From contig NZ_BAED01000011.1 of NCBI RefSeq assembly GCF_000241345.1, positions 1-37,730 of the forward strand: DNA of 37,730 nucleotides. The letters are read 5' to 3'. Source of the stretch: Gordonia amarae NBRC 15530. Lineage in GTDB: Bacteria > Actinomycetota > Actinomycetes > Mycobacteriales > Mycobacteriaceae. Below the pieces are notes generated by a model that saw only the letters and a program-made list of their open reading frames with translations, made no database searches and was not told where the DNA came from. The position numbers and the translations under genes are program-made. Below, in pieces: positions 6,904-14,475 of this stretch. Each line of letters starts with the position of its first letter. The first letter of the stretch is position 1.

Positions 6904-7935
6904 ATGGCAGTTGAATTGCCCCCATACCGTCCTCAGCTCGCCCAATGTGGCGCGATCGCGCTGGGCACACCCCAGCTGGAGGTCTCGCTGAAGTTCTTCC
7001 GTGACATCCTCGGCATGGAGGAGGTCGAGCGCGTCGGCGACACCGTCTACCTGCGTGGATATCAGGAGATGAAGCACCATTCGCTGGTGCTGTTCCAGAA
7101 CGACACCGCCACCGTCGACTCCTACAGCTTCCGGGTGTCCCGGCCCGAGGACGTGGAACTGTTCTACAACCAGCTTCTCGCCGATGAGGTGGAAGTGGTG
7201 GAATTGCCGACGGGCCACCAGGCAGGGCGCGGCACCGCCATCCGGTTCGTGGTTCCGCACGCCGGCCACACCTTCGAGCTGTACTACGACATCGACGCAC
7301 CGGAGGCCCCCGAGGAGATCCGGTCGCGGCTGCTCAGCAATTCCTCCCGCCGCCGTGGACTCGGGGTGCGCAGGCTCGACCACTACAACATCCAGGCCGG
7401 CTTCGAGAACGTGGGCAAAGCCGAACAGTGGCTGCAGAATTCGCTCGGCTTCAAACGCCGCGAGTACGTGCACCTGCCTGACCACCCGGACATGCTGATC
7501 GCGTCGTGGTCGGCGGTCACCTCCCAGGTGCACGATCTGGCGATCGCGATGAGCATGAACAATCAGGACAATCAGCTGCACCACGTCGCTTTCAATCTGG
7601 AGAATCACAGCGACCTGCTGGTGGCGGCCGACACCCTGCGTGACCTGGATGTGCATTTCAACTGCGGTCCCGGCAAGCACGGAATCGGGCAGGCGATGTA
7701 CCTGTACCTGCGTGAACCCGGTTCCGGCCACCGCATCGAGCTGTACTCGGGCGGCTATCACATCTTCGATCCCGACTGGAAGGCGCTCGGCTGGGAGCCG
7801 ACCAACCAGGACGGTATGACCTGGTTCGGTCAGGAACTCGACGTCACCCAGGACGGCGAGATGGCCACCTCCACCGAGTCGGTGTCGTCGCTGACATCGC
7901 TGATCGGTCAAAAGGATCCGGCCCCGGTGGCCTGA
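6904..7935 (+). CDS. Type I extradiol ring-cleavage dioxygenase (HsaC/XylE-like)
   Basis: The 343-residue product has two vicinal-oxygen-chelate modules, the second carrying the iron site. Predicted Fe(II) ligands are His160 (LDHYNI), a His in LHHVAF (226/227) and Glu279 (HRIELYSGGY). His210 in VHDLA matches the acid/base His of XylE, and Tyr284 and His259 (GPGKHG) fit the other conserved active-site positions. It should cleave a catechol next to one hydroxyl, giving the substrate of the HsaD-like hydrolase at 2213-3076. GAGGAGA precedes the ATG. It is the first gene of a plus-strand run with the FMN monooxygenase and BVMO. It is longer than HsaC (about 300 residues) because of a C-terminal tail from about residue 290. 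Confidence 0.9.
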   Translation: MAVELPPYRPQLAQCGAIALGTPQLEVSLKFFRDILGMEEVERVGDTVYLRGYQEMKHHSLVLFQNDTATVDSYSFRVSRPEDVELFYNQLLADEVEVVELPTGHQAGRGTAIRFVVPHAGHTFELYYDIDAPEAPEEIRSRLLSNSSRRRGLGVRRLDHYNIQAGFENVGKAEQWLQNSLGFKRREYVHLPDHPDMLIASWSAVTSQVHDLAIAMSMNNQDNQLHHVAFNLENHSDLLVAADTLRDLDVHFNCGPGKHGIGQAMYLYLREPGSGHRIELYSGGYHIFDPDWKALGWEPTNQDGMTWFGQELDVTQDGEMATSTESVSSLTSLIGQKDPAPVA

Positions 7936-7986
7936 CACCTCATCACCTCGAAGCCAACTACTCGCCACACGCAAGCAGGGAATCGG

Positions 7987-9300
7987 ATGTCAGAACAACG
8001 GTATTTGCATTTGAATCTCGTCGGGAACGAGATCAACAGTCATCAGGGCGCGCCGGCCTACGAGCGCGACCACGGCGGCGGACCGGACCGGCAGAACGCC
8101 TATCTGCCGATCTCGGAGATGGGCAAGCTCGCAGAGGAAGGCTACTTCACGGCCATGTTCCTCGGCGACATCGCGGGCACCGCCGGCTCGCCCGCCCCCG
8201 ACGGGGGTCCGCCCGAACCGATCACGGCGTTCGCGGCGCTCGCCCGCGAAACCTCGTACCTGGGCCTGATCGCGACGGCGTCGTGCTCGTTCTACGATCC
8301 GTACAATCTGGCCCGGCTGCTGGCATCGATCGACCAGATCTCCGACGGCAGAGCTGGATTCAACGCTGTCACCAGCGTGAGCGACGAGTGGGCGCAGAAC
8401 TACAGCATGGAGGCGCACCTGGACCGGATCACCCGGTACAAGCGGGCCGACGAGTTCCTCGACATTCTGACCGCGCTGTGGGAGAAACGTGAGATCCGGA
8501 TCGACGCCGACCAGATCACCCGCTTCTACTCCGAACAGATCAATCACCGCGGCGAGCACTTCCAGGTGCTCGGGCCGCTGAATGTGGCGCCGAGCCCGCA
8601 GGGCCGACCGCTCATCGCGCAGGCAGGCGGTTCCGGACCGGGAATCGCCGTGGCCGCCAAGCACGCCGAGATGGTGTTCACCAACGCCACCACCCGGCAG
8701 CAGGCCGCCGACTACCGAGCCGAACTCGACGCGGCCTTGGTCGCCCGGGGCCGCGCCGCGGGCAGCGTTCCCGCCATCCCCGGCCTGGTCCCGTACCTGG
8801 GCAAGACCCGCGCCGACGCCGAGGACCTGTTGCACGCCCTCGACGAGAACGTGCCGTACGAGTTGTACGCCCCGTTCGCGCTGGTCCAGTTCGGGCTGGA
8901 GTTCACCTTCGACAGCATCAACGATCCGTTCCCGGTCGATCAGATCCCGCACCCGGAGACGGTGAAGGACACCATCAAGAGCACCTACGGCAACTATCTG
9001 GGCCTGTACAACTGGATCACCGAGAATCCGGGCGTCACGGTGCGGGACGTCACCGCGCAGTCGCTGGCCCGTGGTGGCGCCCAGCACCGCAAGTTCGTCG
9101 GTTCCTATGACGAGTTCGTCGACGATCTGGCGTCCTGGCATGCCGACGGTCAGGTAGGCGGCTTCAACCTGATGTTCCCGACCAGTGTGATCGGCGTGAA
9201 AGATTTTGTCGCGGAAGTTGTTCCGCGCCTCATCGATCGGGGCATCTATCGTGGAAAGCCGGACACCCGGCCGCTACGGGAACGTTTCGCGGGGGAGTGA
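7987..9300 (+). CDS. FMN-dependent monooxygenase, NtaA/SnaA/DszA family
   Basis: This is a 437-residue bacterial-luciferase-fold, group C flavoprotein monooxygenase. The N-terminus (LHLNLVGNEINSHQGA), the ASCSFYDPYNLARLLASIDQISDGRAGFNAVTS block and HFQVLGPLNVAPSPQGRPLIAQAGGSGPG are typical of the NtaA/SnaA/DszA branch. Known members use FMNH2 to oxidise nitrilotriacetate, pristinamycin intermediates or dibenzothiophene sulfone, and some cleave C-N or C-S bonds or do Baeyer-Villiger-like chemistry. The reaction here is unknown. FMNH2 must come from a separate reductase, possibly the HsaB-like protein at 260-766. The start ATG has CAGGGAA upstream, and the stop overlaps the upstream edge of the BVMO gene, implying coupled translation. 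Confidence 0.88.
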   Translation: MSEQRYLHLNLVGNEINSHQGAPAYERDHGGGPDRQNAYLPISEMGKLAEEGYFTAMFLGDIAGTAGSPAPDGGPPEPITAFAALARETSYLGLIATASCSFYDPYNLARLLASIDQISDGRAGFNAVTSVSDEWAQNYSMEAHLDRITRYKRADEFLDILTALWEKREIRIDADQITRFYSEQINHRGEHFQVLGPLNVAPSPQGRPLIAQAGGSGPGIAVAAKHAEMVFTNATTRQQAADYRAELDAALVARGRAAGSVPAIPGLVPYLGKTRADAEDLLHALDENVPYELYAPFALVQFGLEFTFDSINDPFPVDQIPHPETVKDTIKSTYGNYLGLYNWITENPGVTVRDVTAQSLARGGAQHRKFVGSYDEFVDDLASWHADGQVGGFNLMFPTSVIGVKDFVAEVVPRLIDRGIYRGKPDTRPLRERFAGE

Positions 9301-9305
9301 GCACT

Positions 9306-11162
9306 GTGACCGTGGAGCTCCGAGATCCCGGACCTCAGCCGGACACCTACGATCCGGACTGGGTGCACGCCAAGTACGCCTTCGAGCGGGCCAAACGCCT
9401 GCGCCGTGACGGTCTCGACCAGTTCGTCGAGGTCACCGCGGAGTTCTCGCACTACGCCGACGACCTGTACACCGAACGCACCGAACGTGACCCGGTCGAC
9501 GACGAGGTGCAGGTGCTGGTGATCGGCGCCGGCCTGGGCAGCCTGATCGCCGCGGTCCGGCTGCGTGAGGCCGGATTCGATGACATCCGGATGGTGGACA
9601 AGGCCGGCGATGTGGGCGGTACCTGGTACTGGAACAGGTATCCGGGCGCGCAGTGCGATGTCGAGGCGTATGTGTACATGCCGCTGCTCGAGGAACTCGA
9701 CTACATCCCCGAACGCAAGTACGCATTCGGTCCCGAGATCCGCAAGCACTGCGTGCGTATCGCCGAAAAGTATGACCTGTACCGTAATTCGCTGTTCCAG
9801 ACCGCGGTCACCGGGATGGAATGGGACGACGACGCGGGCAAGTGGACGGTCACCACGGACCGGGGCGACACCATTACCGCGACCGTCGTCGTGGTGTCGC
9901 CCGGTCCGCTGAGCCGCCCGAAACTGCCAGGCATTCCCGGGATCAACGAGTTCACCGGGCACACCTTCCACACGAGCCGCTGGGACTACGGCTACACCGG
10001 TGGTGGCGAGGAGAACTGGGAGCTGACCGGCCTGGCCGACAAGACGGTCGGCATCGTCGGCACCGGGGCGACTGCGCTGCAGTGTGTTCCGCACACGGGG
10101 CGGTTCGCTGAGCAACTCTACGTGTTCCAGCGCACCCCGGCCGCGGTGGACGTGCGCGGTGATCATCCGACCGACCCCGGGTTCGCGGCAGGACTCAAGC
10201 CGGGCTGGCAGAAGGAACGGATCGAGAACTTCACCCACTGGACCTCGGGTGCCGGTGCCGAGGTGGACCTGGTCTCGGACGGGTGGACCAAGGTGTCCAA
10301 CGACCTCACCACCCCTGCCGTGCTGCGGGAGATGGCCCGGCGCACCGAGCCGATGACGATGGAGGATATCGGCGAATTTCTCTACGAAGAGGACTTCAAG
10401 TCGATGGAGGCCGTGCGCGCACACATCGCCGACGTCGTCGACGATCCGGAGACCGCCAAGGCCCTCACCCCCTGGTACAAGCGGATGTGCAAGCGGCTCA
10501 GCTTCCACGACTCGTACCTGCAGACGTTCAACCGGGACAACGTCACTCTCGTCGACACCGACGGCCGGGGCATCGAACGGCTCACCACCGACGGCGTGGT
10601 GGTCGGCGGCACCGAGTACAAGGTGGATGCGCTGATCTTCGCCACCGGCTTCGAGGTCGGCACGAACTACACCAAGCGCGCCGGGTTCGATATCGTCGGC
10701 CGGAACGGGATCAGGCTCAGCGACAAGTGGGCCAAGGGGCCGCGCACGCTGCACGGCCTGCAGACCCACGACTTTCCCAACTGCTTCTTCCTGGGCTACA
10801 CCCAGTCGGGTATCGCCCCCAACTACGTGCACACCGCGGAGGAACGCGCCGGACATCTGGCCTACCTCCTGGGCCGGTGGCGTGAGCTGGGCGGTGGCGT
10901 GATCGAGGCCGACCAGGATGCCGAGGAACAGTGGTGCACGGCGATGGCCGACAGCACCGTGGTGGGCAAGCAGTTCTTCCTCGACTGCACACCCAGCTAT
11001 CTCGATTCCGAGGGCGACAACGACAACCCCGACAGCCTGCTGGTCGCCGGCTACGGCGGCGGGCCGATCGCGTTCTTCGACATCCTCCGGCAGTGGCGTG
11101 AGGCGGGGGACATGGCGGGGGTCTCGGTCAGCGGCGGAGCCCCGGCGGCGCCGGGACGCTGA
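9306..11162 (+). CDS. Type I Baeyer-Villiger monooxygenase
   Basis: The roughly 618-residue product shows the full type I BVMO signature: FAD Rossmann VIGAGLGSLIAAVRLREAG (about 72-90), DVGGTWYWNRYPGAQCDV, the fingerprint FTGHTFHTSRWD (about 216-227), and the NADPH Rossmann GIVGTGATA (about 249-257). The N-terminal extension of about 70 residues resembles the steroid-, phenylacetone- and cyclopentadecanone-monooxygenase branch, whose members accept bulky ketones. It would turn a cyclic ketone into a lactone, or a side-chain ketone into an ester. GTG at 9306 is preferred because GGGGGAG ends nine bases upstream. An in-frame GTG at 9297, overlapping the previous stop, would add three residues. 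The lactone must be opened by a hydrolase; the HsaD-like enzyme or a gene elsewhere could do so. Confidence 0.9.
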   Translation: MTVELRDPGPQPDTYDPDWVHAKYAFERAKRLRRDGLDQFVEVTAEFSHYADDLYTERTERDPVDDEVQVLVIGAGLGSLIAAVRLREAGFDDIRMVDKAGDVGGTWYWNRYPGAQCDVEAYVYMPLLEELDYIPERKYAFGPEIRKHCVRIAEKYDLYRNSLFQTAVTGMEWDDDAGKWTVTTDRGDTITATVVVVSPGPLSRPKLPGIPGINEFTGHTFHTSRWDYGYTGGGEENWELTGLADKTVGIVGTGATALQCVPHTGRFAEQLYVFQRTPAAVDVRGDHPTDPGFAAGLKPGWQKERIENFTHWTSGAGAEVDLVSDGWTKVSNDLTTPAVLREMARRTEPMTMEDIGEFLYEEDFKSMEAVRAHIADVVDDPETAKALTPWYKRMCKRLSFHDSYLQTFNRDNVTLVDTDGRGIERLTTDGVVVGGTEYKVDALIFATGFEVGTNYTKRAGFDIVGRNGIRLSDKWAKGPRTLHGLQTHDFPNCFFLGYTQSGIAPNYVHTAEERAGHLAYLLGRWRELGGGVIEADQDAEEQWCTAMADSTVVGKQFFLDCTPSYLDSEGDNDNPDSLLVAGYGGGPIAFFDILRQWREAGDMAGVSVSGGAPAAPGR

Positions 11163-11260
11163 GCACACCGGTATCGGGGTGCCGATCCCGGCAAAACCCG
11201 GGGGGAAACAATGGACAACTCTGAATCACAGGGCTTTTCGAGAAAAGGACGCGGCAGCAG

Positions 11261-12493
11261 ATGAGAGTGAAGAGTGTGCGGGCAGCGGTGGCCACCGCGG
11301 CGGTCGCGGTGGTGGCCACCGCGGGGCTGGCCGGCTGCGGCAGCGACGACGACGATTCGGCAGGGTCGTCGTCGGTGGCGGTGACCGCGCCGGAGGGTTC
11401 GTTCCCCGGCAAGGCGGCAACCGGGGCGCCGGTGAAGATCGGCCTGATCAACCCTGAAGGCGGACCGGCGATTTCGATGCCGGAGAACCGCGAGGCCGCC
11501 GAGGCCGCGACCAAGTACGCCAACGAGAATCTCGGCGGCATCGGCGGGCGGCCCATCGAGCTGGTGGTCTGCAAGAACAAGGAAGACACCGCCTCGGCCC
11601 GCGAATGCGCCAACCACATGGTCGAGTCCAAGGTGAGCGCGGTGGTGGTCACGGCCACCTCGATGAGCACGGTGATGGCGCCGATCATCACCAAGGCCGG
11701 GATCCCGTACACCGCGGTGGCCGGAGCCGGCGCGGAGATCATGTCGGACAACGCTTTCATCTGGTCGGGTGCCTCGGGCGCCTACCAGTACATGGCCAAG
11801 TACTCGGCCAAGGAGAACCTCAAGAGCGTCACCGCCTACGCGATCGACGTACCGGCGAGCATGACCGGACTTCAGGTGGTGGCGACGCCCGCCTTCAAGG
11901 CCGCGGGCATCGACTTCAAGGTCGTCCGCATCCCGGCCGGAACCCCCGAGGTGACCCCCCAGGTCAGTGCCGGCCTGACCGACAAGACCGACGGTGTGAT
12001 CGTCATCGGTAACACCTCGATGTGCACGGCGGTGTTCAAGTCGCTGGCCACGCTGGGCGCCGACGTCAAGAAGATGACCCCGCAGTCGTGCGCCGACGCG
12101 CAGGTGTACAAGTCGGTGGGCGACTCCCTCGACGGGACCCGCGTGTTCACCACCGCCGACACCCGCTCCGATGATCCGGAGAGCCAGTTGTTCCGGGCTG
12201 TGATGACCAAGTACTCCCCGAACACCGACCCGCACGGATATGCGGTGGCCGGATATCAGGGTGTGCTCGGACTGGTTCGGGCCACGGAGTCGCTCGACGG
12301 CTCCGACACCTCGCCTGCCGCGTTCATCAAGGCGATCAAGACCGCCAAGGATGTGAAACTCCCTGCCGCGCATGGACTTACCTTCACCTGTAATTCGACC
12401 GCACAACCGCAGTTCAAGGCGGTCTGCGGCAAGGGCATGATCGTCGTCTCGCTGAAGAAGGGCGAGGCAACCGATCTGGAAGTCGTCCAGTAG
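11261..12493 (+). CDS. ABC-type substrate-binding lipoprotein (Leu/Ile/Val-binding fold)
   Basis: The 410-residue product starts with a lipoprotein signal: MRVK, a hydrophobic stretch, then LAGC with Cys26 as the lipidated residue, followed by an Asp/Ser-rich linker. The rest matches type I periplasmic-binding proteins of the branched-chain amino acid family (VKIGLINPEGG start; two-lobe pattern with SAVVVTATSMSTVMAPIITKAGIPY). Related lipoproteins in actinobacterial catabolic loci bind aromatic or cyclic acids. No permease or ATPase gene lies in the window, so it is an orphan. It may work with transport genes elsewhere or act in sensing. It sits 98 bp after the BVMO and ends at a strong terminator. 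The fold is firm; the ligand is unknown. Confidence 0.88.
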   Translation: MRVKSVRAAVATAAVAVVATAGLAGCGSDDDDSAGSSSVAVTAPEGSFPGKAATGAPVKIGLINPEGGPAISMPENREAAEAATKYANENLGGIGGRPIELVVCKNKEDTASARECANHMVESKVSAVVVTATSMSTVMAPIITKAGIPYTAVAGAGAEIMSDNAFIWSGASGAYQYMAKYSAKENLKSVTAYAIDVPASMTGLQVVATPAFKAAGIDFKVVRIPAGTPEVTPQVSAGLTDKTDGVIVIGNTSMCTAVFKSLATLGADVKKMTPQSCADAQVYKSVGDSLDGTRVFTTADTRSDDPESQLFRAVMTKYSPNTDPHGYAVAGYQGVLGLVRATESLDGSDTSPAAFIKAIKTAKDVKLPAAHGLTFTCNSTAQPQFKAVCGKGMIVVSLKKGEATDLEVVQ

Positions 12494-12506
12494 CCGGTGC
12501 ATACAA

Positions 12507-12540
12507 GAACGCGGCCGAGGAGAGATCCTCGGCCGCGTTC
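12507..12540. terminator. Intrinsic terminator between convergent genes
   Basis: A 14-bp GC-rich stem (GAACGCGGCCGAGG and its complement) closes a 6-nt loop and is followed by TTT. It lies between the convergent stops of the binding lipoprotein and the IclR regulator and can act on both. Confidence 0.9.
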
Positions 12541-12588
12541 TTTAGGTCCTACCGATATGCGGTTGTGTTCAGGAGGAGCGGGATGCGA

Positions 12589-13383
12589 TCACCAGGTCGC
12601 GGGGCCGGCGGCGAGTGCGTCGGAGATGGTGCGGGCCGCATGCAGTACCAGCGGTGCCAGGGGTTCGAGCGGGGCGTCGGCGCGGACGGCCACGGACAGG
12701 GCGCCCACGGGGCCGTCGTCGGTCCGGATGGCAGCACCCACGCAGGCGAGTCCGGGGATGAGCTGACCGCGTTCGACGGCGAGCCCGTTACGCGAACGGA
12801 TGCGCGCGAGCTCGCGGTGCAGTCCGTCGACATCGTCGATGACCGGTGCCGAACCGGTACTGCGGGTGGCGTTCATGATCTGGTTGTCGACGTACTCGGG
12901 GGCCATGCCCGCCATGATGGCCTTGCCGGCCGCTGTGCGGTGGGCGGGGGCCCGGCCGCCGACGCGGGAACTGAGTCGCGCTCCGGGACGGCCGCCGAAC
13001 ATGTCGAGGTAGTAGATCTCGGTGCCCGCGAGGGTCACCAGGTGGGTGCACGCCCCCGTGCGGTAGGTGAGTGCTTGCAGGACACCCGAAGCAGCCGAAC
13101 GCAATTCGTGCTGAGCCAGCTCCCGGCCGCCGAGGGTCAGGGCCCGGCTGCCGAGACTGTAGTGCGTCTTGGCATGGATCAGCCAGCGGCACTGCACCAA
13201 CTGGTCGAGGATGCGGTGCGCGGTCGAGCGGGGCAGACCCGTATGCCGGGTGACCTCGTCGAGCGTCAGTCGCGCCAGGGGCTTGTCGAATGCCTCCATG
13301 ATCAGGGTCATGCGCTCCACCATCGACAGCGGCAGGTTGCCGCGGGTGTCGACGTCGGAGTCCTTCTCCAGCAATGCGGTCAT
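12589..13383 (-). CDS. IclR-family transcriptional regulator
   Basis: The 264-residue protein has the IclR layout: an N-terminal winged helix-turn-helix (about 20-80, with LTLDEVTRHTGLPRSTAHRILDQL) and a C-terminal effector-binding domain (AHRTAAGKAIMA, and the VERGQLIPGLACVGAAIRTDDG segment typical of the ligand pocket). IclR proteins commonly control aromatic and ring-catabolism operons. The ATG at 13383-13381 gives the usual length; the open frame upstream is Pro-rich and reads through a G-run region, so it is not used. The ribosome site (GGACGGAA) is weak. The gene lies 107 bp after the RibB-like gene on the same strand and could be read from that operon or its own promoter. Its targets are unknown; the neighbouring operons are the natural candidates. 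Confidence 0.88.
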   Translation of the reverse strand: MTALLEKDSDVDTRGNLPLSMVERMTLIMEAFDKPLARLTLDEVTRHTGLPRSTAHRILDQLVQCRWLIHAKTHYSLGSRALTLGGRELAQHELRSAASGVLQALTYRTGACTHLVTLAGTEIYYLDMFGGRPGARLSSRVGGRAPAHRTAAGKAIMAGMAPEYVDNQIMNATRSTGSAPVIDDVDGLHRELARIRSRNGLAVERGQLIPGLACVGAAIRTDDGPVGALSVAVRADAPLEPLAPLVLHAARTISDALAAGPATW

Positions 13384-13427
13384 AGCGTTCCGTCCATAAG
13401 GGTCAGGGCCGGGAGCCGAAGGCGTTC

Positions 13428-13459
13428 GGGGCCAGGGGGTCAGGGGGCAGGGGAAAGGG
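13428..13459 (+). other. Five-run G-quadruplex-type motif upstream of iclR
   Basis: Plus-strand G-runs of 4, 5, 5, 4 and 3 are separated by loops of 3, 3, 2 and 3 nt. This fits the canonical intramolecular G-quadruplex pattern with one run to spare. It lies 45-76 bp upstream of the iclR start, on the template strand for that gene. Confidence 0.6.
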
Positions 13460-13490
13460 TCTGTGCGGACCAGCGGTAGGGGCCGGGCGG

Positions 13491-14141
13491 TCAATACCGG
13501 CTGTGGGCCGGCACCTGCCGATGCACGATCGGGATGTTGTGGCGTGCGGCGAAGGCCGCCGCGTCGTCGAGGTCGGGGAGTCCGGTGCCGCCGGGGGTGA
13601 CGAGCGCGGCCAGCACCGCGGCGACCGAACCCGCGTGTTCGGCGAGTTCGAGTGCGGCAGCGGCGGAATCACCGCAATGCCGTCCCGCCGCCACCCGGAC
13701 CGGGAGTACATGTCCGGGACGGGTGAAATCAGCGGGTGTGGCATCACTCGCACCGAGCAGGCGGATGGTGCGGGCACGATCGGCGGCGGAGATACCCGTA
13801 CCGATCCCGGCTGCCGCATCCACACCGATGCATTGCTGCGAGGCCATCCGGTCGGCGGACGGCGCGATCGGTGGCAGCCGGAGCTGATCACACCGGCTGT
13901 CCCGGAGAGCTACCTCCAGGAACCCCGACGAGTGCCGGATGAGGACCGCGGCCTGGTGGGTGGTCAGTCTGTCGGCGGCGCCGACGAGGTCGAAAGGTCC
14001 TGCGGGATCGTCGTACATCAGCACGAAGCCACCCCGTCGGAGCGCCGCGACGGCCTCGGTGAGCGTGTCCGCACGCGATGATCCGGGACGCATCGGGCGA
14101 ACGAGCCGGCCGTCGAGATCGGGGTCGATGATGGCGGTCAT
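13491..14141 (-). CDS. RibB-like protein (DHBP synthase fold) with degraded active site
   Basis: The 216-residue product aligns by eye with 3,4-dihydroxy-2-butanone 4-phosphate synthase (RibB) over its whole length. It keeps TGISAADRARTIR (115-127), DFTRPGHVLPVR (138-149) and an IRHSSG segment (68-73). The catalytic pieces are lost: the acidic loop DREN-EGD is replaced by a shorter DDPAGPFD (44-51), and GHTEA is replaced by GDSAA (157-161). Normal riboflavin-pathway activity is therefore unlikely, and a new function is probable. It starts 4 bp after the stop of the 98-residue protein and is the last gene of the crotonase/CoA-transferase operon. The frame could start further up, but the ATG at 14141 fits the RibB N-terminus. 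Homology is fairly sure; function is unknown. Confidence 0.72.
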   Translation of the reverse strand: MTAIIDPDLDGRLVRPMRPGSSRADTLTEAVAALRRGGFVLMYDDPAGPFDLVGAADRLTTHQAAVLIRHSSGFLEVALRDSRCDQLRLPPIAPSADRMASQQCIGVDAAAGIGTGISAADRARTIRLLGASDATPADFTRPGHVLPVRVAAGRHCGDSAAAALELAEHAGSVAAVLAALVTPGGTGLPDLDDAAAFAARHNIPIVHRQVPAHSRY

Positions 14142-14145
14142 GGCG

Positions 14146-14442
14146 TCAGTCCGAAGCCGGCAGCGGGGTGGACGATTTGGCGGCCAGCGGCACACCGCTC
14201 ACTGCGAGCTGACCGTCACCCGCTGTGGTGCACAGCAATTCGACGGCACCGTCGTCGGTGACGTAACGCTTGCCGAGCTGGGTGGTGCCTGCCTTCGGCG
14301 GAGTGCCCGGTGCGGCGGGAGCGGTTTCGGACATGGCCGAACCGTCGCATGTGAGGTCCAGATCTTCTGCGCCCCAGCGCACCACGATCACCGAGGTGGT
14401 GTCGACGGTGCTGTAGAGCCGCTTTCCTGCGGTGGGTTTCAT
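14146..14442 (-). CDS. Small conserved-looking protein, 98 residues, unknown function
   Basis: I do not recognise this family. A good ribosome site (GGGAGGA) precedes the ATG. The N-terminal part (RLYSTVDTTSVIVVRWG) looks like beta strands. A Pro/Ala-rich linker follows (about 42-50), and the C-terminal part (VELLCTTAGDGQLAVSGVPL) looks like a second strand pair. There are two cysteines, Cys32 and Cys71. There is no signal peptide or membrane helix. It lies 33 bp after the CoA-transferase and 4 bp before the RibB-like gene, so it is co-translated with both and may be a subunit or carrier in their reaction. That is inference from position only. Confidence 0.7.
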   Translation of the reverse strand: MKPTAGKRLYSTVDTTSVIVVRWGAEDLDLTCDGSAMSETAPAAPGTPPKAGTTQLGKRYVTDDGAVELLCTTAGDGQLAVSGVPLAAKSSTPLPASD

Positions 14443-14475
14443 GGCGGTCCTCCCGATGTGATGTGAAAGTGCCTG

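Noticed and set aside
9246..11168. 640-codon minus-strand frame opposite the BVMO
   Set aside because: His/Gly/Val/Asp-rich shadow of GC-biased codons; the plus strand carries all BVMO motifs.
11051..12502. Minus-strand frame opposite the binding lipoprotein
   Set aside because: His/Arg/Gly-rich antisense frame without a ribosome site or homology.
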